Part shown: positions 32,505-43,450 of the stretch, piece by piece
How positions within the stretch are numbered: position 1 is the first letter of the stretch
How the letters are laid out: the number at the start of each line of letters is the position of its first letter
NCBI GenBank assembly: GCA_027600665.1
Contig: JADGJL010000051.1
Span: forward strand, 1 to 54,032
Origin: Irineochytrium annulatum
Taxonomy: Eukaryota > Chytridiomycota > Chytridiomycetes > Chytridiales > Chytridiaceae
Length of the DNA: 54,032 nt
Reading direction: 5' to 3'
Program-made: the position numbers and the translations under genes
Notes under the pieces: generated by a model
Told to the model about the DNA's origin: nothing
Seen by the model: the letters and a program-made list of their open reading frames with translations, nothing else
Database searches by the model: none

Positions 32505-33175
32505 ATGTCGACCAGCCAACAGCAGCAGCAGGCCTCCGACGTCCCGACCTCGCAGAAGATCAACCCGACCACCTCCGCCTCCTCCACTCCCACGCTGCAG
32601 GCATCATCGCCTTCGCTCGCGCCAACGACAAGTCAGCAGCAGCAGCCGCCCGTCGATGTGAATGCGATCCTGAGCGCCGTCGTGGCGGCCGTCGAGCAAC
32701 CGCAGGTTGCGGAAGCGGCCGCGCCGAGCCCAAGCACGACACCGGCGAAGCGAAAGGTGACGAGGTGCGCTTTCGGGTGTGGGAGCGCGGCAGTCAAGAG
32801 TGTGGGCACTTGCCGGTACTGCACTGCTCAGGTGAGATACCTCTCTTTGTGGTTATTGTTTTCTTTTTTTCTTGGCGAATATGGGACGAAAGGTTACAGT
32901 GAGATATCGCAGGGAGATACTGGACCGGGTGTCAGTGTGGGTTCTGGGCAGGATGTAGGAGGGCTGTGGGCTGGGAAGCTACTGGTCATCCTTTTTGCCT
33001 CGTTTATTGATTTTAACCTACCCTTGTTCGTTCGTTACAGTTCTGCTCCAAGCACCGCCTTCCTGAATCCCACGCCTGCTCGAACCTCTCGTCGTGCGTG
33101 ACCGAGGCCCGGGATAACCTCGCCAAGCGGTTGATATCCGAGAAGACGGTGGCACAGAAGGTGGCAACTGCGTGA
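32505..33175 (+). CDS. AN1-type zinc-finger protein (153 aa)
   Basis: Two exons, 32505-32831 and 33041-33175, joined across a 209-nt intron that splits the zinc finger. The first 85 residues are disordered and rich in Gln, Ser, Thr and Pro. The C-terminal part has the AN1 pattern C-x3-C-x10-C-x2-C-x4-C-x2-H-x5-H-x-C (CAFGC, GTCRYC, QFCSKHRLPESHAC), followed by a helix (TEARDNLAKRLISEKTVAQK). All eight metal ligands are present. AN1 fingers occur in stress-associated and proteasome- or ubiquitin-linked proteins such as ZFAND family members. Here there is no A20 finger, UIM or ubiquitin-like domain, only a single AN1 with a disordered leader. A stress or ubiquitin-pathway role is inferred from the family. 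The start ATG at 32505 is the first in frame after a C/A-rich leader. Confidence 0.85.
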
Positions 33176-34181
33176 TTTTCCGCTTGCAATTACCGTGCAA
33201 TGGACGGATTTGAGGGGGAAGAAGTAGGATGTTGTCTGGGGTATGGTGTTGGATGACTTGGTGTTTGTGCTTCTTTGTACCCGGGCCTTGTGCTTCGGCT
33301 TACGCGTTTTGTGGTCCCCTTCCCTTCAATCTGCTTCAGCTTTGTTGTTCGTATATGGACTTCCGGTTTTTCACCACCCTCGTCACCTTCTCCCCTATTT
33401 TGATGGCCCCGGGAACCTCCCACACCAATTTTTCTCGTTGCCTTACATGCCTCCCCTCGCCTGCCATCAATACCTCCCCTCTATTATCTTCACCACCCTT
33501 CTTACCCGCACACCACAACCCCCCCGAATGACAAAAAGAAACTTTGCAGCGCCTCCCCCCCCTTTTGTCTCCCCGTATATTACTCCGAGTATTAGCCTCT
33601 TTTGCTTTATTATCTCTCTCCCGTTTTATATTTCCTCTCTTTAAGTCTCCATTCCTCAATCGAAAATTCTCCTTCTATCTACTCAGTTTAGCCATCAATA
33701 TACTACTAGTGTCTTCTTTCTCTTTCTCTCTGCCTTTGTAATTCGCATATAAACCAAAACTCAAAACACGATCTCGATTTACTATTTCTTTTACGTAATA
33801 ACCCCGCTTGTGACATTTGTTCTAGTCATATGTGTGTGCTTCCCGTTTGACGCGTTTAGTATTCGATCTGAATGCGATACTAAAAGATATCGACAATGTC
33901 GGCGACATGCATTTTCCCTTGCCCACTGCTTTTATTGGCGCTTGTTTGACGGACTGCATCTGCCCTTCAACACAGACAGTCTACCTTGCGAGTCCACCAA
34001 AATAAACATAATTAGCATATCTCTGATGCCTACGTCACGTAAATACTGCTCTGTCCGTGATCGGGGCCGTGATCGTGCCCCGACCCGGCAAGAACCGAGC
34101 ATCAGTCCTTGTTGTAAATCCACACCAACAATCCACCTCCCCGGCTCGACCCACCTCACGATCACGTCCCTCGCACCCTCG
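33176..34181. other. Long pyrimidine-rich spacer
   Basis: One kilobase between the AN1 gene stop and the start of the PX-W2 gene. The + strand is C/T-rich from about 33330 to 33740, with runs of CTCTTT, then AT-rich. Open frames here give only low-complexity translations. It probably holds the AN1 3' untranslated region and the promoter of the PX-W2 gene. Confidence 0.5.
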
Positions 34182-36604
34182 ATGGAGCCCGCCATGGACC
34201 TCGCGATGGACCTCGCGATGACGGTGACGCGCTTCGAGCGGCGCGCCGGCCTGTTCCTTTTCGTTTGCAGCGTCCACCTCGACGGCGCTGACACGGTCAT
34301 ATACCGAACATACGATGGTACGTACTCCCCCCCCTCGTGGTGCTTCCTCGTGTGGTCCGTCACCACTGAACCTGTGCCCCGTCCACCCAAACACAGAATT
34401 CTACCGCCTGCAGCACGAGCTCAACAAGGTCCACGATGACGCGCGGGAGGAGATGCCCTATGTGCCGCTACTCCGCGGTCCCAAGCGCTACAAGACGCGG
34501 AACATGGTCCGGAAGCGCGTCGCAGCCGTCAACAGGTTCCTGACCTACCTCTCGCCTCTGGACACCAAAATCGCGCGTCCGACGTTGCGCGAGTTCGTCA
34601 GCGCGCGACCGTCGGACATGAGCTGGAACGACGGGCGCGACGCAAGGCCGATGACCGTGGCACGCGGCTGGCGCCTCTTCACAAGGTGGATGAGGGAGGT
34701 GGTGGTGAAGCCGTCGGCCAGCACGGAAACTTGCGCCAGCACGCAGCTGCGGACAGGGGACGAAATCGCGAAGGGCGATGAGAAGACAATGATGGTGATG
34801 ACGTCGGGAGGCGATGAGCAGCGAAAGGACGCCGGAGAAGGAGATGGTGATGAGGGGCAGGAGCACGCGAAGATGGATGCAGTTCTCCGAGACAGCGCGG
34901 TAAGAAATTAAATATGTCTTCAGGGTAAACATGCTAATGACATTAACACTTAGGTCGACGTGGACGAGCCGGGCCGACGCCGTGAGACCCCTACGACCAC
35001 CATGCCCTCTATTCCAACCATCATTATCACTCACACTTCCAACACCACCATCCCAACCATCATTATTACTGACACGTCGACTCCCTCGAAGGCCATCACT
35101 CATTACAACCCCCAACATCCATCCGCGAACACGTCGATCTTACCGGGCGGCGTCATTCGCACCAACATAATTGGCGTGGACGTCATAACCTCCCCCGGCA
35201 GCGACGACACCTCGGCCGCCGCTATCGCGGACCACGATACCGAGATCCCGGTCTGCAGCGACACGACGGCAGCCTCGATTTCGGCGGTTGCGACCTCTGC
35301 CGTCCCCGCGCCCCTGGCGATGCACGCCGCCATCCTAACCGTCGACGATGAGATCATGGCCCGCAACTGCGCGGTCGTCAGGACCGCCGCGTCAGCATTG
35401 GCCGGTTCCATCTCCACGTCCCCCACGTCCACCATCGAGGCGGACGCTCCGCCCCGGGCCGTCCGCATGTACTCCAACATGAACGCGGACTTCGCCATGC
35501 TCGTCGACACCTTCGCCGAGCGCGAGCGCGCGCTCGTCTGCGCTGTGGAGAAGAAGAACGGCGAGCTCGTGTCGAAGGTGAAGGCGCTGGAAGCCCGCGT
35601 CCGCGACCTCGAGGCCCGTATCGCGCCGGAGGCGCAGTCGCCCGTGGTGGTGGGCGCAACGAGGGCAGTTCGTGATCTCGAATCGAAGGTTTGTTACCAT
35701 AGGTGCTCTTTGCTTTGGCCGTTCATGCCGAAAACTGACGGGAGCTGTCACGTAGGTCCACAAGCTCTCTCGGAAGCGGAACGCCCTCGCGACGCTCATG
35801 ACGGGCATCAAGAGGGACGTCCACACAGAGCGGGAGGCCCGCCGCGTCGTCGAGCGGTGCTTCACGGACCGCCACCGCACGAATGAGCGTAAGGTTGCCG
35901 ACAAGAAGGCCGATATCGTCGAACTGCGCGACCGGGCTCGCGAGCTGGAGGATGAGCTCCTGCGGGCGGCCGCATTCAACGACGGCCTTCAATCGTTCAC
36001 GAGCCCGCCTATACTGCTGCCGCCGCTGCCACCCCTCCCTATAACCCCACGCGAACCCATTAAGCCGACCAACGTGGGTCCGGGGGCCGACGTGAGCGAA
36101 GTCGACGACCTCGTCGATGCACGCGAGCTCGAACGGGAGGACGCGAGGGGCGACGAGGGGGTGCGCCTTTATCATCTCTTAATCTCGAACGCTGATCCGT
36201 CGACGCTCCTCGTCGAGCTCAACGTCCGCTGCGACAACGACGACGCCCTGCCCGCCTCAACCCTGCGAGCGCTCACGCGAGCAATGGTCTGCCTCATGAC
36301 GCGCCATTGCGCGGCCGGCCGGCCCCAGGATGACGACTCCATTGCCTCGGCGGTCGTGGCCCGCTACGGAGTCATTCTGGCCCAGTGGGCGTGCGACGAT
36401 GCTGGGATGCTGGATGTGCTCAACGCGTTTGAGGTGGCATGTGAGGATACGGCATTGCTGCGGCCGGTCCTCATGGCGCTGTACCAAAGCGAGGTCGTGG
36501 ATCCCGAGGCGGTCCTGGCTTGGTGGGTTGAAGGTGGCCGGGGCGGGGACAGGGACAAGGAGGGATGTAGGGACTTCGTGCAGAGACTGTTTCGCAGTGG
36601 TTGA
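34182..36604 (+). CDS. PX domain, coiled coil and W2-domain protein (740 aa)
   Basis: Four exons (34182-34317, 34397-34899, 34954-35688, 35756-36604) close in phase. Residues 12-115 form a Bem1-like PX domain: VIYRTYDEFYRLQHELNKV, MPYVPLLRGPKRY, VRKRVAAVNRFLTYLSPLD. PX domains bind phosphoinositides; the classical basic residue in RTYDEFY-type loops is kept. Residues 214-380 are Thr/Ser/Ala-rich, 390-440 and 460-540 form two coiled coils (SKVKALEARVRDLEARI; VADKKADIVELRDRARELED). Residues about 580-735 match a W2 domain (eIF5/eIF2B-epsilon/eIF4G C-terminal HEAT fold): MLDVLNAFEVACEDTALL, LMALYQSEVVDPEAVLAWW. In this fold the end of the domain is usually acidic; here the frame stops at 36604 and the acidic stretch is in another frame just after. 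The gene is a paralogue of 39879-40814 in its first half. Confidence 0.7.
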
Positions 36605-37036
36605 GGGAGAGTGTGAAGGAGGTAGGGAGGATTCTGAGAGCGAGCATGGGGAAGACGACACCGGGGACGGGGAGGATTCGAATGAGGAATCCGAGGGCGG
36701 GGATGATGCTGAAGAGAGGTGGGTTGGGAGGGCGACGTGGCTCGGTGAGGACGTACCCGAGTGCCTTTTGCTCTTTGAAGGGACTGAGTGGGGGCTTTAA
36801 GTTTGGTAGGATTTAAGTTGATATAGGTTTAGACTACGACAAAGTGTAGGGCATTAGAACACCCAAGATTTCTATGTCAACCAGCTGTGTAAGAAAGGAA
36901 GCGCGAACAAAAACGGCTCAACGAAAGTTCTATCTATAAATTATAAGAAAAGACGACTAATTAACGCTCTTGAAGTAAAAAAAATGTGTGTGAAAGGGAA
37001 ACGCGTCCATACTGCCGCCGAGCAAATCTAGGCCGC
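36605..37036. other. Spacer; first part may be the out-of-frame end of the PX-W2 gene
   Basis: From 36605 to about 36800 another + frame encodes a highly acidic tail (EDSESEHGEDDTGDGEDSNE) ending at a stop near 36800. After that the sequence is AT-rich, and no gene was seen up to the stop of the LRR gene at 37037. Confidence 0.45.
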
Positions 37037-39169
37037 TTACGTCACCACCGGCCCCCTCGCACCCCCATTCGTAAATCCAGAATAATACTCCGGCGGCGCC
37101 GTCTCTCCCGACGCGGCGGTCGTCCCCGACAGGCTCTCAGCGTCCCGGGCGACGTTCCTGACCATCAAGAGCGTGGACGGCCTCTGTAACCGCAGCTCCG
37201 GCAGCTCATGGACGTATTGCTGCCCCGGCAAAACCATTCCTTCCATAACGGCGCGGGAGGACGACGACGACGCGTCGTTGGTGGCGGTGTACGCTTCTTT
37301 ACGGAGCGATCGGATGAGGAAGTCGAGGGCGTCCAGGTTGGCGGGGGATGTAAGGCCGAGGACAGTGGGGATAGAGGAGCTAGTGAGGGTGAGGAGGGTG
37401 GCGCCGTCGATTTCTGCGCCTGTAAATGAAAAGTTTCCTTTTAAATAATGGACACAAAGTGAAGTGTTAAAGGAAAAGGACGCACGTCTGCAGGCCTCCA
37501 CAATCCCCGCATCCACCTGCGCTCCCTCCATCCACGCAACGATCCGCTCCCAACCCCACTCCAAGGGATTCGCCGCGTTCACACCGCTGGGTCCCACGCC
37601 CGCATCATCGACGACTGGCTGCACAACCTCCTCGTCCTTCCTGGCAAACCCGGATGACGCCGGCGCCAACCCATCAGAAGCGCCGGCACCCACAATTGTC
37701 CCCTCGTCATCATCCTGCGCGGTCCTGTTTCCAACTCCGCCAGCGTTGTTGCCGCCGTGCCCGCGCGCCACCGGCACGTCGATATCGAACACGGGCGGCG
37801 CAGCCGACAAATGCGGGAAGCTGGCGGCGCTCACTAGAACCTCCACAGCCGTCGCGGCGCGGTCCATCTCCGAGCTCGAGGTCGACGCGGCCCTTCCTGG
37901 TGTTGCGGCGGGCGTCAAGGCGGCGGCGTGTGCCCTCCCGCGCGCGGCCATGGCGGCCAAAGTTGACGTTGATGGGAACGCGCGCGAGCGGGACAGGATG
38001 GAGCGCGGGGACGAGGACGTGGCTGTCGTGGACGACGCGGGGATGGAGTCGGCCGATGTGAGGTTCCCCGAGCGTGCGGAGCGAGGTGTTGGTGGCGAGG
38101 AGATGACGGAGCTCGAGGACCGGGTGGGCCGGATCGCGGCAGAGGACGGTAACTGAGGAGCTACAATCTTGCCTGCATCGTCCGAGTAAGCGCTGGACGC
38201 GTACTGACTATCTGCCGGTCCCAGATGTTTGGGCGCCTTCACGTCGCGACGTCGACGGAGCGAAAGGAGAATGATCGCAGCGAGTAGCGCGATGGTGACA
38301 ACTCCACCTACGGAAATGATCACGGCATTGGCCGTGACGGCTCTCGCTTCGGTGGTCCCGTACGGCGTTGGCGCGCAGTATCCGTTCTGCGGCGCATACC
38401 ACACACCGCCTTCAGCCAATGCGCCGGCGGGTATAGAGATGCAGTTATATCGTAGGTCGGTGATCCAATTCTGTGTGAGGTATCCGGCTGGTATGCCACC
38501 CGTGAGATAATTGGCGGACAGGTCGACCACTGAGAGGTTGACGGGGAGACTGGAGAGGGGCGGAAGGGAGCCGGTGAGACTAGTTGAGCCCAGGTGGAGA
38601 ACCGTAAGCGCGGGAAGATGGGCAAGGAGGTCCGGCGTGAGAGTGGTGGTTAGGTTACGGTTGTGGGCGAGGTCCAGAAAGGAGAGATTCGGGTTTTTCA
38701 AGGCGGGTATGGGGCCTTGGAGGAGGTTGGAGGAAAGGTCGATGTAGCTCAAATCTCGGAGATTAGCTACGGTGACATCAGATTCGGCCGGATTCGAGCC
38801 AGAAAGGCGAAAGCAACATACACAAAGAAGCGAGCGATGCGGTTGACCCCGAGAAAGAGTTGGCGTTCATGGAGAGGTATTTCAGGCTCGTGAAGTTGGA
38901 AAAGTCGGGCAGCGGGCCTTCGAGCTGCAGTCGATCGAATTTTCTGTTGTTTATAAATATCAAAGCAGAGATCAGCCATCACCAAGATTAGAGGGAGAAA
39001 GAAACAACAGCACTGCTTACATGCCCGTTACCCTATTGTCACTGCAGGTGATCTGAATGTTCTCATCGCAGCACGAGCCCGGCCCCGGTTTCGCGAGCAC
39101 GTCCTTGGCGTATGTCTCGTTAAACTGCTTATACAGGCCCATGAGGACCTCGCATTCCCCGGCCGACAT
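37037..39169 (-). CDS. LRR, transmembrane and SAM-domain receptor-like protein (644 aa)
   Basis: Four exons (39169-39021, 38943-38822, 38766-37486, 37419-37037) close in phase. It begins with a Cys-pair cap as in plant-type LRR ectodomains (ECEVLMGLYKQF, GSCCDENIQITCSDNRVTG), then leucine-rich repeats of the LxxLxLxxNxLxGxIP type: LKYLSMNANSFSG, LSYIDLSSNLLQGPIP, LSVVDLSANYLTGGIP. A Cys-containing juxtamembrane part (NGYCAPTPYG) leads to one transmembrane helix (AVIISVGGVVTIALLAAIIL) and a stop-transfer RRRR. The cytoplasmic tail is disordered until a SAM-like domain: WGWERIVAWMEGAQVDAGIV, IDGATLLTLTSSSIPTVLGL, LDALDFLIRSLRKEA. No kinase domain is present. No signal peptide was found before ATG 39169; a 5' exon may be missing. 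A cell-surface sensor that signals by SAM polymerisation or adaptor binding is inferred. Confidence 0.75.
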
Positions 39170-39878
39170 GGTCGCGTTGCGATTTGGGTTGGCCCCGTTT
39201 CGTCTCCGCCAAGATCGGGCAGTGCGGGTTGGGCGAGGCGGCTCCGGTCCGCAATCTCCAGTCCGGTCGGGTCCTCTATCGCTCCTGGACCTGGACGAAG
39301 GCCTCCCACGCGGACGACGGTTCGGGGGGCCGGTCTGAGTTCCAAGGGTGTGACACTCGTCTTTGTGTCGCTCTCACCCTTACCCGGCTTCCGGTTCCAT
39401 CTCGACAACGAACGAAGAATTTATATTCATGGAGTTAGGGAGGAGTGGGAAAAGGCATATTTTGCAAGAGGATATTGGCGGGCCTGGGAACCTTCTGCGG
39501 GGGTGATTCGAAGAATCGAGCTTCCACTCGTGCCCGAAGGCCAGTTGGCACAACGTATAATGTTACCGCGAACGCCGTCATGGCGGGCATAAGTATAAAT
39601 GCATTACTTTTGATACGGACAACGCTGCTTCCAAGAGCGTCGCCCACCCAGAGGGTCGGCGATGTCAGGCGGGTTTCCGTTACCGCCCGCCGACTTCCGA
39701 AGTCGAGTGCCAGCCTGGCCGGGTAAGAACCGTCGCTTCCGTGAAGATAGAACCTGGGCAGCGCTGTGGGGCCGACTTCGTCCCTGATAAAGGCCCAAGT
39801 TGGAGGTGGCCCAATCCGTGAATGGATCTTTGACCTTGTGCGCGGTTGATCGCATCCCCTCGCGTGCCTCTCGCCGCA
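39170..39878. promoter_or_regulatory. Divergent intergenic region between the LRR and PX-PB1 genes
   Basis: About 0.7 kb separating two divergent starts, so it should contain both promoters. A missing signal-peptide exon of the LRR protein may also lie here. Several frames are open on the minus strand, one reading PTWAFIRDEVGPTALPRF, but none has splice or domain support. Confidence 0.4.
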
Positions 39879-40814
39879 ATGGAGTTCATGGACCTCTCGA
39901 TCAAGGTGATGCGCTACGAGAAGCGCGACCGTCGCTTCTACTTTGTCTGCGACGTCCGCGTCGACGGGTCCAACGGTGTCATTTACAGAACCTACGACGG
40001 TACTTCCGCCTTCTCCCACTTTTCCCTCGTCTAAAACCCCGCTGCCACGAACAGACTTCTACCGCCTCCAAATAACCCTCCTGGATACCTTCGAGACCAA
40101 AGGGGGCACGCGCATTATCCCCTACTTGCCCGGCCCAAAGATCTTCCCGACGGACTCCATCACCCGTCGCCGAGTCCCCGCGTTAAACGACTACTGCCAG
40201 GACCTCACGCACCTGGACGCGCGCATCGCGCTGAGCAGGCCCGTGCTGGAGTTTGTGAAGGAGCGGGAGTATGATCGGAAATGGAACGATGGGCTGCTGG
40301 AGAAGACGAAGGGCGGGAGCAAGGGGCTTGCGCCGTGGTTGAATGGGATTAGAGGGAGAAGTGCGGAGGCGGTCGATGAAGGGGCGCAGGGGAGCAGGAC
40401 GCAGTTGAAAGGTGGGGAGCGGGTTATGAGGAGCGAGGTGGCGTTGAGTAAGGGGAAGGCGCAGCAGGCTTTGGAGAGGGTCACGAAGAGTGATGAGACG
40501 CTAGCGGGGAGGAAGATCCAGCAGAAAGAGAAGGACGCAGACACAATCGTCGTACGGATAGCGGACAGCGCGGTGCGGGTCAACTCTTCTCCTTACTTGA
40601 GTGTGCTAACCGTCTTTGTATGAAGGTCCAGCTCGATGTCAACAGGAAAGTGACGCTCCAAGATCTGACGCGCCTCATCGCCTCCAACGTTAATGGCGCC
40701 AACGGCAAGCAAATCTATATCGATGACGAGGGGGACTCGATACTGGTCGATGACGACGAGGCGCTGTCGTACTGCCTGGAGACTGGGGCCGTTCAAGTCT
40801 TCGAGCTCAAATAA
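39879..40814 (+). CDS. PX and PB1 domain protein, Bem1-like without SH3 domains (275 aa)
   Basis: Three exons (39879-39999, 40055-40572, 40626-40814) close in phase. Residues 3-115 form a Bem1-type PX domain: MDLSIKVMRYEKRDRRFYFV, VIYRTYDDFYRLQITLLDTF, RIIPYLPGPKIF, RRRVPALNDYCQDLTHLD. A linker with helical content follows. The C-terminal 80 residues are a PB1 domain: TIVVRIADSAV, then LDVNRKVTLQDLTRLIA, and the acidic OPCA-type loop IYIDDEGDSILVDDDEAL. Bem1 and related scaffolds have SH3-SH3-PX-PB1 and tether polarity factors to membranes, with PB1 binding Cdc24. This protein starts directly at the PX domain, and upstream DNA shows no SH3 exon, so it is a minimal PX-PB1 scaffold. A polarity or NADPH-oxidase-regulator-like role is inferred. 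It is a paralogue of the PX-W2 gene. Confidence 0.8.
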
Positions 40815-41289
40815 GCGGACCTCTTTTGCACCGCAGCTTGTCGTTCGCACTCTCTTCTGTGCATTTCCATCATGAGCATGTGCTTAACGTACAAAATATA
40901 CCTTTACTTTCCATCAAAGTACGAACATAGGATTAGTGAGATGGCGTAATCATGCGAAAAGCGGGGAGAACGGATACCGCAGGACATCCCAAAATTTCCG
41001 CAGTCATAAACCCGATATTACCTTGTAGACAGGACGCGAAGAGAGATAGGGGTGAGAAAGGCGGTATGGTAGCTGGAACGAGAGAGGAAACGGCCAGCAA
41101 GTCGTCACTGTTAAAGAACATGAGTGAAAAGAAGTTGACTTCAACCCCCTCACTAATCAAGCCGCAACACAGACGAAGCCTCCGAAAATTCAAGCAACAG
41201 CAACATGCAAGATGCGGCCAACGGTAAGTAAGGTTTGCTCTGTTTTATTCAAGTCATCGAATGTTGCTACAGGGATCTCAATGAATCCT
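40815..41289. other. Spacer between convergent genes
   Basis: Convergent 3' ends of the PX-PB1 gene and the uS4 gene. Only short open frames are present; nothing is recognised. Confidence 0.5.
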
Positions 41290-42209
41290 CTACTCGTCCT
41301 CCTCAGCCGGCTCGTCACCCTGAAGTTAAAGAAAAAAAATTAGCGCGAAGAACGCAAGTGCTTACAATAATGCTACACACCTTCTCGGCGGCCTTGGCCC
41401 TCTTCCTCTTGACACGGCCGGCACGGCCACCACCGTATGGCGAGGTCAGGGCAAAGTCGATGTGCTTCTGGCTGTCGAGACGGACGATGAAGCTGGGAAC
41501 GTTGACGATCTGCTTGCCGACACTGTGACAGCGCGTAAGCAACAAACTAGTAAGGTCAAAACGAATATACACGTACCGAATGTGCCTCTGCCTGATCAAA
41601 ACACGGGCGTGGTGGATAGACTTGGCGAGCCCGCTCTTAAACACCTGGGTTTGAAGCCTCCTCTCCAAGAAATCCTCAATCTTAAGACCCAACACGTAAT
41701 CGAGCTTGGCCTTGGTCTCGTCCAGCACACCAATCCTGATGAGCCTCCTGATAAGCGCGTTACCCTCGAACAAGCGCTTCGGGTCCTTCTCGGGGAGCGT
41801 GAGCAGGTCACGGGCGGCACGACGGATCTTGGAGAGCGTGAGGCCGACGCGGTAAATCTCCCGCTTGTTGCGGAGGCCGTACTCGCCGGCGAGCTTAAGC
41901 TCGGCGTCGAGGCGCTCGGCCTCGAAGGGACGCTTCGGGACCTTGTAGCTGTTGACAAGAATTCATGAGCACTCGCGGGGTCCACAGTCCCAAACGGCTC
42001 GGATCCACAAAGCCGCATCGCGATCCCGCCCGTCCTACGCCGTCGTCCTCCTCCATTATCAATTCCACAGCCCACCACCCGTCGCCCACGCGAATCCTCG
42101 CGCGCACACCGTCCCTCGTCCTCAGCCTCCCCTCCCGCGCACGTTCCACACTCGAATCCCAGGCGACTCGGCACGATCCTCACGTTTTGGAGCAGACGAT
42201 GGGCGCCAT
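41290..42209 (-). CDS. RPS9: 40S ribosomal protein uS4 (S9)
   Basis: Four exons (42209-42184, 41948-41577, 41522-41381, 41319-41290) close in phase to 189 residues, the usual length for eukaryotic uS4. The protein starts [19 protein letters not shown]; the first exon is only 26 nt and is followed by a 235-nt intron, a common layout for ribosomal protein genes. Family blocks are plain: [59 protein letters not shown], the S4 RNA-binding motif [37 protein letters not shown] and the basic tail [18 protein letters not shown]. The very end is acidic (GDEPAEEDE) as in other eukaryotes. It binds 18S rRNA early in small-subunit assembly and contributes to decoding accuracy. It is the best-conserved gene in the window. 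Confidence 0.97.
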
Positions 42210-42479
42210 GATGGTGGGGAGGTCTCTCGCAAAAAAAGCACTAGCGAGAAGGCAACTTGACAATCCCTCCGCGAAATCACAGCAACTTTGCTACGCCACA
42301 CCTCGTCGCATCAACTTGCGCGCCTGGCCTGGCGCTGAGCTCGCGGCGCGTCGGCCAACCCTGCCGCTGAGAATGGCGGCTGGTCAGGTCATCGCCACTC
42401 AGGAACTTCGAATGCCCGCGACTGCTTAAGGATAACCAGCGGACTTCCGGCTTGGACACCTCGCCGATGATGCCTTCTG

Positions 42480-43450
42480 TCGCATCGGGCCCGTCGGCCG
42501 TAAATCGACGAAGTGATTGGAAGCGACAGAGAGCGAGTCTCGCGATCCGATGACAACGAGAGGGACGCCGGCCCGATCATGTCGCGCACGACATCAAAGC
42601 CGGGCCACCAAACGCATCGCGCCAAACCATCTGCTCGGCCCGAGACCTCGACGATTTGGATGACACAAACGCATTGATACCCGACTCGCGGCATTAGCCT
42701 AAGCCCCGCTCTCCTCATATTCGCGACCCAGTCCTTCTCGATCCCATCTTCTCAAACCGATCTTCGTCCCTAGACGGTGTGGTGACTGTCGCGTCGGTTC
42801 CGCACTGGGGCGCGAGGCCAACGGCGGCAGAGGTTGTGGCGTCCGAGCGCGATCTCGTCGGGAGATTGAGCCACGATGATGGGGTTGCCATCAGCAGACA
42901 CGGGTCTCAGGATGTTGGTGCCGAGGAGTACGCGACGCTGGAGATTGTGACGCCTTCTGGTGGGGAGCTAACCTCGTCGGGAAACGGCCGTCAACGCCAC
43001 TACCCGACCGTGCTGAGCCAAGAAAGCGCGACTTAAAAGAAGGAGATCAAGGCGCTGCGGGAATTTTTGGGCGGGATTGGGGAGGCCGATGTGGGGGCGG
43101 CGCCGCCCGATGAAGCCGCAGCGGTCATGGACGGCGAGTGGGAGATCCCGGACCCGAACAGAGCGCACCTGGCAAAAAACCCCGAACGGTGGAGGGAGAG
43201 TGGCGTCGCCGGCTGGTCCGACGGTTGGTGCGGTGGAGGGCAATGATGACGGGTAATTACCCTTAAAGAGGCCAAAGGAAGCGAATCACAGCATAGGGAA
43301 GAAGGGTTTGCCGGGGACACGCGAGGAGGAAGAGGGAGAGGACGACGAGCTCTATCAATGTCGTTCATCAGGCCGGAGGACTCGTTTATCCACCACCCGG
43401 CTACCGCACAAGCTGGATATGTCATGCGATGCCCTCGGAGATTCACTCGA
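42480..43450 (+). pseudogene. Probable decayed protein-coding gene
   Basis: This GC-rich stretch between uS4 and an AT-rich spacer has several + strand segments that look coding but sit in frames broken by stops. One frame runs from about 42560 to 43036 with a single internal TAG at 42695-42697, reading DHVAHDIKAGPPNASRQT before it and VVASERDLVGRLSHDDGVAI after it. A second frame at about 43038-43245 reads ALREFLGGIGEADVGAA and DGEWEIPDPNRAHLAKNPER before a stop. Further pieces follow near 43265-43450 (acidic GTREEEEGEDDE, then SFIRPEDSFIHHPAT). Splicing could connect some of these but no donor/acceptor set closes the phase. It is read as a degenerate gene; its family is not recognised. It might still be a live gene with introns that were missed. 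Confidence 0.35.

Noticed and set aside
33243..33644. Plus-strand frame of 133 codons
   Set aside because: Lies in pyrimidine-rich 3' sequence of the AN1 gene; the translation is Phe/Leu/Ser-rich and has no features of a protein domain.
36575..36640. Two GT...AG intervals of 20 and 17 nt that would reconnect the W2 acidic tail
   Set aside because: Far below the size of spliceosomal introns; a frameshift or assembly error is the simpler reading.
37464..38156. Plus-strand frame of 230 codons
   Set aside because: Antisense to the disordered tail of the LRR-TM-SAM protein.
39435..40019. Minus-strand frame of 194 codons
   Set aside because: Its first part is antisense to the PX domain exon, and the rest lacks a start, domain or splice support.
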